Assembly: GCF_002007115.1 (NCBI RefSeq)
Contig: NZ_MVAD01000003.1
Coordinates: 372,001 to 436,000, forward strand
Source: Massilia sp. KIM
Lineage (GTDB): Bacteria > Pseudomonadota > Gammaproteobacteria > Burkholderiales > Burkholderiaceae_D
Reading direction: 5' to 3'
DNA length: 64,000 nucleotides
In this document: positions 19,466 to 29,000 of the stretch, piece after piece
How the letters are laid out: every line of letters begins with the position of its first letter
Position numbering within the stretch: the stretch's first letter is position 1
Translations under genes and position numbers: made by a program
Notes under the pieces: generated by a model
What the model saw: the letters and a program-made list of their open reading frames with translations, nothing else
What the model was told of the DNA's origin: nothing
The model's database searches: none

Positions 19466-19816
19466 ATGAAGACAATGCTCGTGGTCCTCGCCGTGGTCCT
19501 GCTCGCCGCCGTCCTGACGTGGCGGCCGGCCGGCGTCAACTTCACCCTGGTCAACGTCGGCGCGCAGCCCCTGTCCGGGGTGACGGTGCGGGTCACCGGG
19601 CGCGACTATCCCATCGGCGACCTGGCGCCCGGCGAGACCAAGCGCCTGCGCCTCTCGCCTACCGGCGATTCGCACGTCGAACTGGCGCTGGCGGGAGGGC
19701 GGCGGCTGATCATCGGCAGTTACCTGCAGCCGGGCTACCGGGGCAGCCTGGAGGCGCGCGTGACCGCGGACGCGGTGCTGACGGTCAAGGACGAGGTCGA
19801 AGCCGGCGTATATTGA
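19466..19816 (+). CDS. Small membrane-anchored protein of unknown function
   Basis: A 116-residue protein with one hydrophobic N-terminal segment (about residues 3-20) followed by a beta-rich soluble domain. The ATG at 19466 is chosen because the hydrophobic segment begins there; an in-frame ATG at 19424 lies in AT-rich DNA. No known domain is recognised. GC content matches that of the neighbours, so it looks native. It ends 128 nt before the GH92 gene and is probably separate from it, since a promoter-like sequence lies between. Confidence 0.65.
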   Translation: MKTMLVVLAVVLLAAVLTWRPAGVNFTLVNVGAQPLSGVTVRVTGRDYPIGDLAPGETKRLRLSPTGDSHVELALAGGRRLIIGSYLQPGYRGSLEARVTADAVLTVKDEVEAGVY

Positions 19817-19833
19817 GCGCGACATTCTCGCCG

Positions 19834-19855
19834 TGTTTAGTAAACGAGCTAAACA
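19834..19855. promoter_or_regulatory. Inverted repeat TGTTTAG-N8-CTAAACA (candidate LacI-type operator)
   Basis: Seven-base arms with an 8-nt spacer, 90 nt upstream of the GH92 start and just upstream of the promoter-like sequence at 19879. The LacI regulator encoded two genes downstream is the obvious candidate binder, but the site lacks the central CG of standard LacI operators. Confidence 0.4.
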
Positions 19856-19878
19856 TGCCGCTGATCGCGCGCGTCTTA

Positions 19879-19907
19879 TTGCTGAGGAGGCGGACTCGGC
19901 ATATAAG
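19879..19907 (+). promoter_or_regulatory. Candidate sigma70 promoter of the GH92 operon
   Basis: TTGCTG (-35) and TATAAG (-10) are spaced by 17 nt, about 38 nt upstream of the GH92 ATG. The -10 matches five of six consensus bases, the -35 three of six. Confidence 0.45.
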
Positions 19908-19944
19908 TGCCGGATTGGCACTGGCGCACAAGAATGGAGACACC

Positions 19945-22302
19945 ATGACAGTTCGTTGCAAACGCGGTTCCTTGTCCCTCACCCTGCTGGCGGCGGCGCT
20001 GCTGGCCACCCTTCCCGCCCAGGCGGCGGCCCCGGGCTCCCCGGCGGCGGCCGTCAACGTCTTCATCGGCACCGGCGGCGACGGCCACACCTTCCCCGGC
20101 GCCAGCCGGCCCTTCGGCATGGTGCAGCTCAGCCCCGACACCCAGGTGCGCCACTTCCGCCAGAGCTATCCCTGGGCCGCCGGCTACCGCTACAACGACG
20201 ACTCCATCCTCGGCTTCTCGCACACCCACTTCTCCGGCAGCGGCCACTCCGACCTGGGCGACGTGCTCCTGATGCCCTACAGCGGCGGCGAGACCCGCCT
20301 GGAGCCGGGCTACCCCGAGCGCCCCTTCTCGGGCTACCGCTCGCGCTTCTCGCACGCCGAGGAAAAGGCCGAACCGGGCTATTACGCGGTGCGCCTGAAG
20401 GACAACGAGGTCGACGTCGAGCTCACCGCCAGCGAGCGCGTGGGCCTGCACCGCTACCGCTTCCACAAGGACGCGCCGGCCAAGGTGATCCTCGACCTGC
20501 GCCAGAGCATCTACGATTACAGCAGCAAGAACCTGTGGTCGCGCCTGCGCGTGCGCGACGCCACCACCCTGACCGGCATGCGCGAGACGCGCGGCTGGGC
20601 GCCCGGCCGCCAGCTCTACTTCGCGGTCAAGTTCTCGCGCCCGATGACGGCGCGCCAGCTGCACAACCGCGAGGAAGCCATCGAGTACCGCGGCTTCGCG
20701 CCGCCGGGCAAGACCCCGGCCGACAAGGTGCTGGTCGAGGGCAAGGCCCTGGTGGCGGCGCTGGAATTCGGCGCTCCCCAGGACGGCACCCTGATGGTGA
20801 AGGTCGCGATCTCGCCGGTGAGCGAGGACAACGCGCTGGCCAACCTGGAAGAGATGCCGGGCTGGGACTTCGAGGCCGAGCGCGGCAAGGCCGGCGCCGC
20901 CTGGAACGCCGCCCTCGGCGCGGTCAGCGTCGAGGCGCCGGACGCGATGCGCACCATGTTCACCACCGCGCTCTACCACAGCATGCTGGCGCCTTCGCTC
21001 TTCATGGACCGCGACGGCCGCTACCGCGGACCGGACAACCAGGTGCACCAGGCGAAGAACTTCCGCTTCCACTCCACCTTCTCGCTGTGGGACACCTACC
21101 GCGCCCTGCACCCCCTGCTCACCCTGCTGGCGCCGGAACAGCGCAACGCCGACTTCGTGAACTCCCTGATCGCGGCGCGCCAGCACAGCCCCTACGGCAT
21201 CCTGCCGGTGTGGTCCTTCCACGGCCTGGAGACCTGGTGCATGATCGGCTACCACGCGGTGCCGGTGATCGCCGACGCCTACATGAAGGGCATCCGCGGC
21301 TTCGACCCGGAGCAGGCCCTGGCCGCGATGACCGCCAGCGCCGAATACGGTCCCTACGGCGGCCTGGAACACTACATGAAGCTGGGCTACGTGCCGATCG
21401 ACCGCGAACCGGAAGCCGCCTCCAAGACGGTGGAATACGCCTTCGACGACTGGACCATCGCGCGCATGGCCGAGAAGATGGGCAAGAAGGACGTGGCGGC
21501 GCGCTACTACGGACGGGCCCAGAACTACCGCAACGTGTTCGACAAGGAGACCGGCTTCATCCGCGCGCGCAAGAGCACGGGCGAGTTCCGCACCCCGTTC
21601 AACCCGGTGCAGTCGAACTTCGGCAGCGACTACACCGAGGGCAGCGCCTGGCAGTATTCCTGGTACATGCCCCACGATAACGCAGGCCTGATCGCCATGC
21701 TGGGCGGCGACGCCGCCCTGGTGGCCAAGCTGGACCAGGTGTTCGACGCCAAGGTCGACGAGAACGTCTACGCCCACATGGAAGACATCTCGGGCCTGAT
21801 CGGCCACTACGCCCACGGCAACGAGCCCTCGCACCACGTGGCCTACCTGTACAACTTCGCCGGCGCGCCCTGGCGCACCCAGGAGCGCCTGACCCACATC
21901 ATGGCGACCCAGTACGCCAACCGTCCGGACGGCCTCTCGGGCAACGACGACCTGGGCCAGATGTCGGCCTGGTTCGCCTTCACCGCGCTCGGCTTCTATC
22001 CGGTGGCGCCGGCCAGCAACGAGTACGTGATCGGCCGCCCCTTCCTCGACAAGGCGACCCTGAACCTCCCGAACGGCAAGCGCTTCACGGTGCGCGCGCT
22101 GAACCTGTCGGAGGCCAACCGCTACGTCGGCAAGGTCACGCTCAACGGCCGCGCGCTGGAGCGCACCTTCCTGCGCCACGAGGACATCACCGCCGGCGGC
22201 GAACTGGTGTTCACCATGCAGGCCACGCCCAACAAGGACTGGGGCAAGTCGCCGGCCAGCCGGCCCTACACCCAGACCCGCTACGGGAGCGGCGCGCAAT
22301 GA
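19945..22302 (+). CDS. GH92 alpha-mannosidase, exported
   Basis: A 785-residue glycoside hydrolase family 92 protein with a Sec signal ending AQAAA. It has the N-terminal beta-sandwich (VNVFIGTGGDGHTFPGASRP) and the C-terminal (alpha/alpha)6 barrel. The catalytic acid motif HGNEPSHH and the base motif GNDDLGQMSAW are both intact; GH92 enzymes are calcium-dependent exo-mannosidases, mostly alpha-1,2. The ATG at 19945 follows GGAGACACC. It leads an operon with a LacI regulator, an AGE-family epimerase and a YdeI-like protein, which supports use of mannose-containing glycans. Active in the periplasm or on the cell surface. Confidence 0.96.
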   Translation: MTVRCKRGSLSLTLLAAALLATLPAQAAAPGSPAAAVNVFIGTGGDGHTFPGASRPFGMVQLSPDTQVRHFRQSYPWAAGYRYNDDSILGFSHTHFSGSGHSDLGDVLLMPYSGGETRLEPGYPERPFSGYRSRFSHAEEKAEPGYYAVRLKDNEVDVELTASERVGLHRYRFHKDAPAKVILDLRQSIYDYSSKNLWSRLRVRDATTLTGMRETRGWAPGRQLYFAVKFSRPMTARQLHNREEAIEYRGFAPPGKTPADKVLVEGKALVAALEFGAPQDGTLMVKVAISPVSEDNALANLEEMPGWDFEAERGKAGAAWNAALGAVSVEAPDAMRTMFTTALYHSMLAPSLFMDRDGRYRGPDNQVHQAKNFRFHSTFSLWDTYRALHPLLTLLAPEQRNADFVNSLIAARQHSPYGILPVWSFHGLETWCMIGYHAVPVIADAYMKGIRGFDPEQALAAMTASAEYGPYGGLEHYMKLGYVPIDREPEAASKTVEYAFDDWTIARMAEKMGKKDVAARYYGRAQNYRNVFDKETGFIRARKSTGEFRTPFNPVQSNFGSDYTEGSAWQYSWYMPHDNAGLIAMLGGDAALVAKLDQVFDAKVDENVYAHMEDISGLIGHYAHGNEPSHHVAYLYNFAGAPWRTQERLTHIMATQYANRPDGLSGNDDLGQMSAWFAFTALGFYPVAPASNEYVIGRPFLDKATLNLPNGKRFTVRALNLSEANRYVGKVTLNGRALERTFLRHEDITAGGELVFTMQATPNKDWGKSPASRPYTQTRYGSGAQ

Positions 22303-22331
22303 CGGCGGACAGGCTGCGCTGAGGGGCCGCC

Positions 22332-23324
22332 ATGCCGGTGACCATCCGCGACATCGCGCGCGCGACCAACTACTCCATCGGCACGGTCTCGCGCGCGCTG
22401 AAGAACCAGGACGGGCTGACCGAGCGCACCCGCGCCCGGATCCGCGCCGTGGCCCAGCAGCTCGGCTACGATTTCGGCAACCTGCGCCAGGGCGAGGTGC
22501 GCCGCATCGCCTTCCTGCTGCACCGCCAGCACGACACCCAGTCGAGCAGCCCCTTCTACCTGCCGGTGCTGCACGGGGCCGAGGAAGCCTGCCGCAAGCG
22601 CGGCATCGCCCTGTCCTTCGTGGTGGTCGGGCCGGCCGAGCCGGTGCTGGACCTGGTGCGGGTGCACCAGCCCGACGCCCTGCTGTGCGCCGGCTTCTTC
22701 GAGCCCGAGCTGCTGGGCGTGCTGCGCGAGACCGGCAAGCCGCTGGTGCTGCTCGACATGCGCCTGCCCGGTTACCGCAGCGTCAACCCGGACCACCAGC
22801 TGGGCGGCTACCTGGCCACCCGCCACCTGATCCGCCAGGGCCGGCGCCGCATCGCCATGCTGTGCGGCTCGCTGGCCCACTACAGCATCCACGAGCGCAG
22901 CCGTGGCTTTCGCAAGGCCTTGTTCGAGGCGCGCATGCTGGCCGACCCCGAGCTCGAGATCCAGCTCCCCAGCATCGGCAACCCGGTGGCCAACGTGCGC
23001 CAGGCCGTCGAGCAGCTGCTGGCCCTGCCCCAGCGCCCGGACGCCCTGTTCTGCTACAACGACAGCACCGCCCTGGCGGCGATGGCCTGCTGCCTGGAGC
23101 GCGGCCTGAAGGTCCCGCACGACCTGGCCATCGTCGGCTTCGACGACATCGGCGCCGCCGCCCAGGCCGTGCCGCCGCTGAGCAGCATCAGCATCGACAA
23201 GGAAGCCCTGGGCGCGGTGGGCGTCGAACTGCTGCTGGACAAGGGGGCGCCGCACCCGGACCAGGGCCTCGACCAGACCCTCCCCGTGCAGCTGGTGGTG
23301 CGCGAGAGCAGCAATGACGACTAA
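22332..23324 (+). CDS. LacI-family transcriptional regulator
   Basis: A 330-residue regulator. The N-terminal helix-turn-helix TIRDIARATNYSIGTVSRAL and hinge helix are typical of LacI, followed by a periplasmic-binding-type sensor domain with the usual VGFDDI motif near residue 255. It is placed 29 nt after the mannosidase gene and 10 nt before the epimerase gene, so it controls its own operon, probably in response to mannose or a manno-oligosaccharide (inferred). The inverted repeat at 19834-19855 is the best candidate operator seen. Confidence 0.94.
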   Translation: MPVTIRDIARATNYSIGTVSRALKNQDGLTERTRARIRAVAQQLGYDFGNLRQGEVRRIAFLLHRQHDTQSSSPFYLPVLHGAEEACRKRGIALSFVVVGPAEPVLDLVRVHQPDALLCAGFFEPELLGVLRETGKPLVLLDMRLPGYRSVNPDHQLGGYLATRHLIRQGRRRIAMLCGSLAHYSIHERSRGFRKALFEARMLADPELEIQLPSIGNPVANVRQAVEQLLALPQRPDALFCYNDSTALAAMACCLERGLKVPHDLAIVGFDDIGAAAQAVPPLSSISIDKEALGAVGVELLLDKGAPHPDQGLDQTLPVQLVVRESSNDD

Positions 23325-23334
23325 GGAAGACCCC

Positions 23335-24564
23335 ATGCAGAAGTTCCCCGATTTCTTTTCGCCGGACACGCTCGACCGCCACGTGGCGCACACCATGTCC
23401 TTCTATTACCCGCGCTGCGTCGACCCCAGCGGCGGCTTCTACCATTTCTTCAAGGACGACGGCAGGGTCTACGACGCCGCCACCCGCCACCTGGTGTCGA
23501 GCACCCGCTTCGTGTTCGTGTTCGCCAGCGCCTGGCGCCACTTCGGCAAATCCGAGTACCAGGACATGGTGCGCCACGGCCTCGACTTCCTGCGCCGCGT
23601 CCACCGCAACCCGGCCACCGGCGGCTACGCCTGGCAACTGGCCTGGGAGGATGGCCAGGCGCGCGTGCTGGACGACGACAACCATTGCTACGGCCTGGCC
23701 TTCGTCCTGCTGGCCTATGCGCATGCGCTGATGGCGGGTGTGGAGGAAGCGCGCGACTGGATCGCCGAGACCTTCGAACTGATGGAGGCGCGCTTCTGGG
23801 AAGCGGAACACGGCCTGTACGCCGACCAGGCCAGGGGCGACTGGAGCGCGCTGGATCCCTACCGCGGCCAGAACGCCAACATGCACGCCTGCGAAGCCCT
23901 GCTGGCGGCCTACCGCGCTACCCAACACCTGCCCTACCTGCACCGGGCCGAGACCCTGGCGCGCAACATCACCCAGCGCCAGGCCGGCCGCGCCGGCGGC
24001 AAGATCTGGGAGCATTACACGAAGGACTGGCAGGTCGACTGGGACTTCAACCTGCACGACAAGGCCAATTTGTTCCGCCCCTGGGGCTACCAGCCGGGCC
24101 ACTTCACCGAATGGAGCAAGCTGCTGCTGCAGCTCGAAGCCCATGCGCCCCAGCTGGCGGGGCCGGCCGACTGGCTGCTGCCCGCCGCCCAGGACCTGTA
24201 CGCGACCGCCTGGCGCCATGCCTGGGACAAGGTTCACGGCGGCCTGCACTACGGCTTCGCGCCGGACGGCACGGTGTGCGACGCCGACAAGTATTTCTGG
24301 GTGCAGGCCGAGACCCTGGCCGCCGCCGCCCTGCTGGGCGCGCGCACGGGCGCCGAGCGCTACTGGCTGGACTACGAGCGCCTGTGGGCCTACAGCTGGG
24401 AGCATTTCGTCGACCACGAGCACGGCGCCTGGTACCGCATCCTCAGCTTCGATAACCGCAAATACTCGGACGAGAAGAGCCCGGCGGGCAAGGTCGACTA
24501 CCACACCATGGGCGCCTGCTACGACATCATGCCGGCGCTGGCGCGGCGCCGCGGCGCGCCATGA
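23335..24564 (+). CDS. AGE-family sugar epimerase/isomerase
   Basis: A 409-residue (alpha/alpha)6-barrel protein of the N-acylglucosamine 2-epimerase family, the family that also holds D-mannose isomerase and cellobiose 2-epimerase. Conserved barrel features include YYPRCVDPSGGFYH, GQNANMHACEA, and HDKANLFRPWGYQPGH. The ATG at 23335 is used because AAGGAAG lies at good spacing; an upstream ATG at 23314 overlaps LacI by 11 nt. With a GH92 mannosidase as neighbour, mannose-fructose isomerisation is the most economical function. No signal peptide, so it acts in the cytoplasm. Confidence 0.93.
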   Translation: MQKFPDFFSPDTLDRHVAHTMSFYYPRCVDPSGGFYHFFKDDGRVYDAATRHLVSSTRFVFVFASAWRHFGKSEYQDMVRHGLDFLRRVHRNPATGGYAWQLAWEDGQARVLDDDNHCYGLAFVLLAYAHALMAGVEEARDWIAETFELMEARFWEAEHGLYADQARGDWSALDPYRGQNANMHACEALLAAYRATQHLPYLHRAETLARNITQRQAGRAGGKIWEHYTKDWQVDWDFNLHDKANLFRPWGYQPGHFTEWSKLLLQLEAHAPQLAGPADWLLPAAQDLYATAWRHAWDKVHGGLHYGFAPDGTVCDADKYFWVQAETLAAAALLGARTGAERYWLDYERLWAYSWEHFVDHEHGAWYRILSFDNRKYSDEKSPAGKVDYHTMGACYDIMPALARRRGAP

Positions 24565-25133
24565 AGCCGGCCATGAGCGAACCGGTGTTCTTCGCCAGCG
24601 CCCGGGAATTCCGCGCCTGGCTGCAGGCGCACGCCCACGAGGGCGGCGAACTCCTGGTGGGTTTCCACAAGGTGGGCAGCGGACGGCCCTGCATGAGCTG
24701 GTCCGAGTCGGTCGACCAGGCCCTGTGCTTCGGCTGGATCGACGGCGTGCGCAAGCGCGTCGACGAGGACACCTACACGATCCGCTTCACGCCGCGCAAG
24801 GCCGGTTCGATCTGGAGCGCGGTGAACATCGACAAGGTCGCGCGCCTGCGCGCCGAGGGCCTGATGACCGAAGCCGGCGAACAGGCTTTCGCGCGCCGCA
24901 GCGAAGCGCGCTCGCGCGTGTATGCGCACGAGCGCGAGACGCCGGCCGAGCTGGCGCCCGAGGCGCTCGCGCGCTTCCAGGGCGAAGCCCAGGCCTGGGC
25001 CTACTTCGAGACCTGTCCGCCCGGCTACCGCAGCCAGCTTCTGCACTGGGTGACCAGCGCGAAGAAGGAAGAGACGCGCGCCGCGCGCCTGCAGCGCCTG
25101 ATCGAGGCCTGCGCGCGCGGGCAGCGCCTCTAG
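24561..25133 (+). CDS. YdeI/OmpD-associated family protein
   Basis: A 190-residue protein of the YdeI family. The N-terminal half has the typical FRAWLQAH, ELLVGFHKVGSGRP and SWSESVDQALCFGWIDG motifs; the C-terminal domain is the short OmpD-associated helical part. Its start overlaps the epimerase stop (ATGA). Members have been linked to membrane stress and peptide resistance, but the molecular role is unclear. Its presence in a glycan operon beside a porin gene is worth noting. Confidence 0.9.
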   Translation: MKPAMSEPVFFASAREFRAWLQAHAHEGGELLVGFHKVGSGRPCMSWSESVDQALCFGWIDGVRKRVDEDTYTIRFTPRKAGSIWSAVNIDKVARLRAEGLMTEAGEQAFARRSEARSRVYAHERETPAELAPEALARFQGEAQAWAYFETCPPGYRSQLLHWVTSAKKEETRAARLQRLIEACARGQRL

Positions 25134-25137
25134 CCGC

Positions 25138-25998
25138 TTAGAAGTGGTACTCGGCCCGCACCATCGGCGTGCTGGCCCGCTGTCCCCGGCCGCCGGTGCT
25201 GGCGCGCGAGTTGCCGAACTTGTTGTTCCAGAACTGGTATTCGAGCCCGACCCGGAAGCGGTTCTTCTTCTGCCCGAAATGCGCGCCCACGTCGTACATG
25301 AGCTGCATGTCGATGTTGGTCTCGGCGCTGGTCGGGTTGCCCACCTCGTCCGGACCCTTCTCGGCGATGAAGTTGGCATAGCCCTCGAAAGCCCAGCGCT
25401 CGTTGATCGGGATGCCCCAGCTCAGGTTGAGCATCGGGTGGTTCTCGAAGGTGTAGCGGCGTCCGCCCACGTTCGAGATCGGCGGGAAGGCCCCGTGCGG
25501 CGCATTGCTCTCGTGGATCAGCAGCAGGCTGGCGTTCAGGAAGCCCGGCACGTCCAGCATCAGGGTCGGCCCCAGCACCCACATGCGCTTGCGCGAGTTG
25601 TAGCCGACGTCTTCCTTGAAGTTGAAGTCGAAGCCGCCGGTCAGGCCGACGCCGCGCACCGGCCCGAAGCGCAGCTCCTTGCCGCTCAGCTTTCCGAGGT
25701 CGAGGGTGTGCCGGTAGAGCAGATAGGCTTCCAGGGCGCCGGTGCTGTCGGTGAGCGAGCGCGGATCCTTGCTGTCGGACTTGAGCACGTCCAGGTTGAA
25801 GTAGTTGCTGCCGTACTTGTAGCCGCTGGCGTGGGTGAAGGCCAGCACGTGCTTGTTGATGTGGTCCGGATTGAAGGGCTCGGCGAAGCGGGTGCCGTAG
25901 CGCCAGCTGAGCGCGTTGTCGGCCCAGTCGACGGCCTGGGCCGCGCCGGCGGCCAGGGCCAGTGCGGCGCAGCAGGCGGCGCGGATGGTCTTGCTCAT
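25138..25998 (-). CDS. Tsx-like outer membrane channel
   Basis: A 286-residue beta-barrel protein with a Sec signal ending AQA-VDWADN. The sequence pattern (WRYGTRFAEPF, INKHVLAFTHASGYKYGSN, and C-terminal VRAEYHF ending in F) matches nucleoside-specific channel Tsx proteins. The C-terminal phenylalanine is the usual BAM signal. The start at 25998 follows GGGAGA; the longer open frame upstream overlaps the next gene. It is convergent with the YdeI-like gene (4 nt apart) and separated by 43 nt from the giant gene upstream on the same strand. Likely substrates: nucleosides or small sugars. Confidence 0.88.
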   Translation of the reverse strand: MSKTIRAACCAALALAAGAAQAVDWADNALSWRYGTRFAEPFNPDHINKHVLAFTHASGYKYGSNYFNLDVLKSDSKDPRSLTDSTGALEAYLLYRHTLDLGKLSGKELRFGPVRGVGLTGGFDFNFKEDVGYNSRKRMWVLGPTLMLDVPGFLNASLLLIHESNAPHGAFPPISNVGGRRYTFENHPMLNLSWGIPINERWAFEGYANFIAEKGPDEVGNPTSAETNIDMQLMYDVGAHFGQKKNRFRVGLEYQFWNNKFGNSRASTGGRGQRASTPMVRAEYHF

Positions 25999-26041
25999 GT
26001 CATTCTCCCTCGTCTTATGATGTCGCGCGTCCCGGGCCGGC

Positions 26042-29000
26042 TCAGGCCCGCAGCTGCACGCGGTGCAGGCGCGCATCGTCGGCCAGCACGATGCCGGGCT
26101 CGGCCAGCGGCACGCCGTCGAGCGTGAGGCCCTGGCCGCCGGCGCCGGCGCGCACGGAGATCTCGTAGATCGTCCTGCGGTAGCGGTAGCGCAGCACCAG
26201 TTCACCCTCGCCCGGCGGCGCGCAGGGCGCCAGCAGCAGGCGCTGCCCCTGACGCTCCAGGCCCAGCAGCGCTTCGACCACCAGCAGCCAGGTCCAGGCC
26301 GGGGCCACAGTGTAGCAGCCGCCGAACGCGCGCCCTGCATTCGGGGCTATCGTGCGCAGGCCATCGGTCAGGAAGTAAGGCGGCGCCGCGTAGCGGGCGC
26401 AGGCGTCCGGGTTGGCGCTGCGCGCGGCCGGATCGAGCAAGCGGGCCAGCTGCCAGGCGCGCGCGCCCTCGTCCAGCCGCGCCAGGGCCATGGCCGCCCA
26501 GGCGGTGGCGCGGTGCTCCTGGCCGGGACAGGCGTCCAGTCCCGGCGCCCACTGCCCGTCGGCCGGCGGCTCGCTGCGCGCCGCGGCCTCGCCGTCCAGC
26601 CTCAGGGCGGCCGCGCGCATCGCCGCTTCGCCGCGCGCCGCGCCCGCCAGCAGCGCCCAGGCCTGGGTCGCCAGGTCGAGGCGGCAGGCGCCGCTCGCCT
26701 GGCTGCCGAGGGCGCCGCCATCGTCGAGATAGGCCCAGCGGTACCACTCGCCATCCCAGCCGTGCTCCTCGGCCTGGGCCGCCAGCGCCAGAGCCGCGCC
26801 GCTGCAGGTGGTGGCGAAGCCGAAATCGCCGCGCCGCTCGGCGACCTCGGCGAAGCGCTGCAGCACCAGGCCCATGAAGAAGGCCAGCTGCACGCTCTCG
26901 CTGCGGCTGCCCGGGCCCTGCGCCTCCCCGTGCAGGCGGGCGCCGGCCAGCGGCAGGCCGCGCTCGCCGAAGCGCAGGCAGCCGCGCAGGCCGTGCACGC
27001 AGTGCTGGTACAAGTCCTCGCGGCCCGCCGGCGATTCGCCCAGCAGCGCATGGTCGCCGGTCGCGGCCAGGTAGCGCGCCAGCACGAAGGGCAGCCACAG
27101 GTAGTCGGCCACATATGGCGCTCCATCACCGGTCCCGGCCTGCGCGAAGTCCTGCGCCGCGCGCAGCAGCTGCTCGCGCACCAGCTCGGGACGCGCGTGC
27201 AGGGCCGCGAGGCTGGCCTGCAGACGCAGCGCCGGCGAGCGCTCACCCATCGCCGCCGCGATGCTCTGATAAGGCAGCCAGCCGTTCACCAGCAGGTCGA
27301 GCGCGGGATCCGGCGAGCGCAGCTCGACGCAGCCCAGGGTCGCGTCCCACCAGGCGCGCAGCTGTTCCCAGGCCGCCGCCGCGGCCGCGGCGCCGCCGTG
27401 GCGCTGCACCACGCGGCTGGCGTCCAGGCTGCCCGGGCCGGCAACGCCCAGCACGAACACCAGTTCCAGCTCCTCGCCCGGCGGGAGCAGGACCTGGGCC
27501 TGCAGCGCCGCGCAGGGGTCGAGCCCCGCGCCGACGCTGCCGGACAGGCCGGCGCGCGCCATCGCGGCGGGCTGCGCCATGCAGCCTTGCGGCCCCAGGA
27601 ATTCCATGCGGTCGGCGCTGGCCGCCACCTGTACCGCATCGAGGTGGAAGAAGCCGACCTTGTCGTGGAAACCGGCGCCGAAGGCATTGCGCGCGAACAG
27701 GGCGCCGCTGGCCAGGTCGATCCCGGTCACCACCTGCAGGCCGGGCGGCGCCTGCGGGTCGTCCAGCAGCCACTCGGCATAGCCGGTGACCGACAGGCGG
27801 CGCGGCGCGCTGCTGTCGTTGCGCAGCCTGAGCACCGAATACTTGAGCGGCGCATCCTGGGCCACGAAGCAGCGCAGCTCGGACCGGATGCCGTGGGCCA
27901 GGTGCTCGAACACGCTGTAGCCGAAGCCGTGGCGGGTCAGGTAAGGCGCGCCGGAGGCCGCCGGCCAGGGCGTGGGCGACCAGAACACGCCGCTGTCCTC
28001 GTCGCGCAGGTAGAAGGCTTCGCCCGACCGCGGGGCCAGCTCGTCCTCGCCGCCGGCGGTGACGCGCGCGCCGTGGTGGCCGCTCCAGCTCGAGGCATGG
28101 CCGCGCTCCGAGACCACGCTGCCGAACTCCGGGTTGGCGAGCAGGTTGGGCCAGGGCGCGGCCGGCGCCGGCGCACCCGCGCCGCAGCGGATCACGTACT
28201 CCTTGCCGTCGAGGGTATAGCCGCCGATGCCGTTGTCCTGGCGCAGTTCGGGCGCCTCCAGGGGCGGCGCCTGAACCGTCCAGGCGGGGGCGTCGGCGGC
28301 GGGAGCGAAGGCCGGCGGCAGGACGGCGCGCGGGCGCGCGGCGCGGCGCAGCTGGTCGTGCAGGCCGCCGCGCTCGTCCGAGAGCAGCACCCGGGCGATC
28401 GAGCGCAGCAGGATGCGGTCCTCCTGCGGCAGGGCGTGCAGCAGGTGCACGTGCACGCCGCCCGGCTGCTCGAAGCTGTTCGGATCGAGCAGCGGGGCGG
28501 CCAGGTGCATGGCCTGCTCGCGCGCCGCCTGGCTGTCGCACAGCACCAGCAGGTCGACCGCCAGGCCGCGGCTGCGCCAGTAGGCGTGCGCCTGCAGGGC
28601 CTGGCGCACCAGGCCGGTGTCCGGGCCCTGGCCCACCTGCAGCAGCACCACCGGCAGCGCGCCGCTCACCCCGTAGGGCGCGAGGTCGGCGCGTCCGAGC
28701 ACGTTGCGGGCGATCAGGGCGGCGTCGGCGCGCAGGGCCGGCACCGGCGCCAGGACGCAGCCGGCCAGGCGCGTATACAGCTGGGCGTCCGCTTCGCCCA
28801 GTTCCATGCGGCGCAGGAAGGCCTGGCCCTGGGTCCAGGCGGCCTCGATGGCGTGGTCGACCAGGGCGCCCGACCGGTAGCGCCGGGCCAGCTCGCGGGC
28901 CACGCCCAGGCTGCCGGCAGCGCCCAGCAGCAGGTCGACCGTCGCTTCCTGGCCGGGCGCGAGCACCAGGGTGTGGCGCATCGCCAGCACCGGCTGGGCC

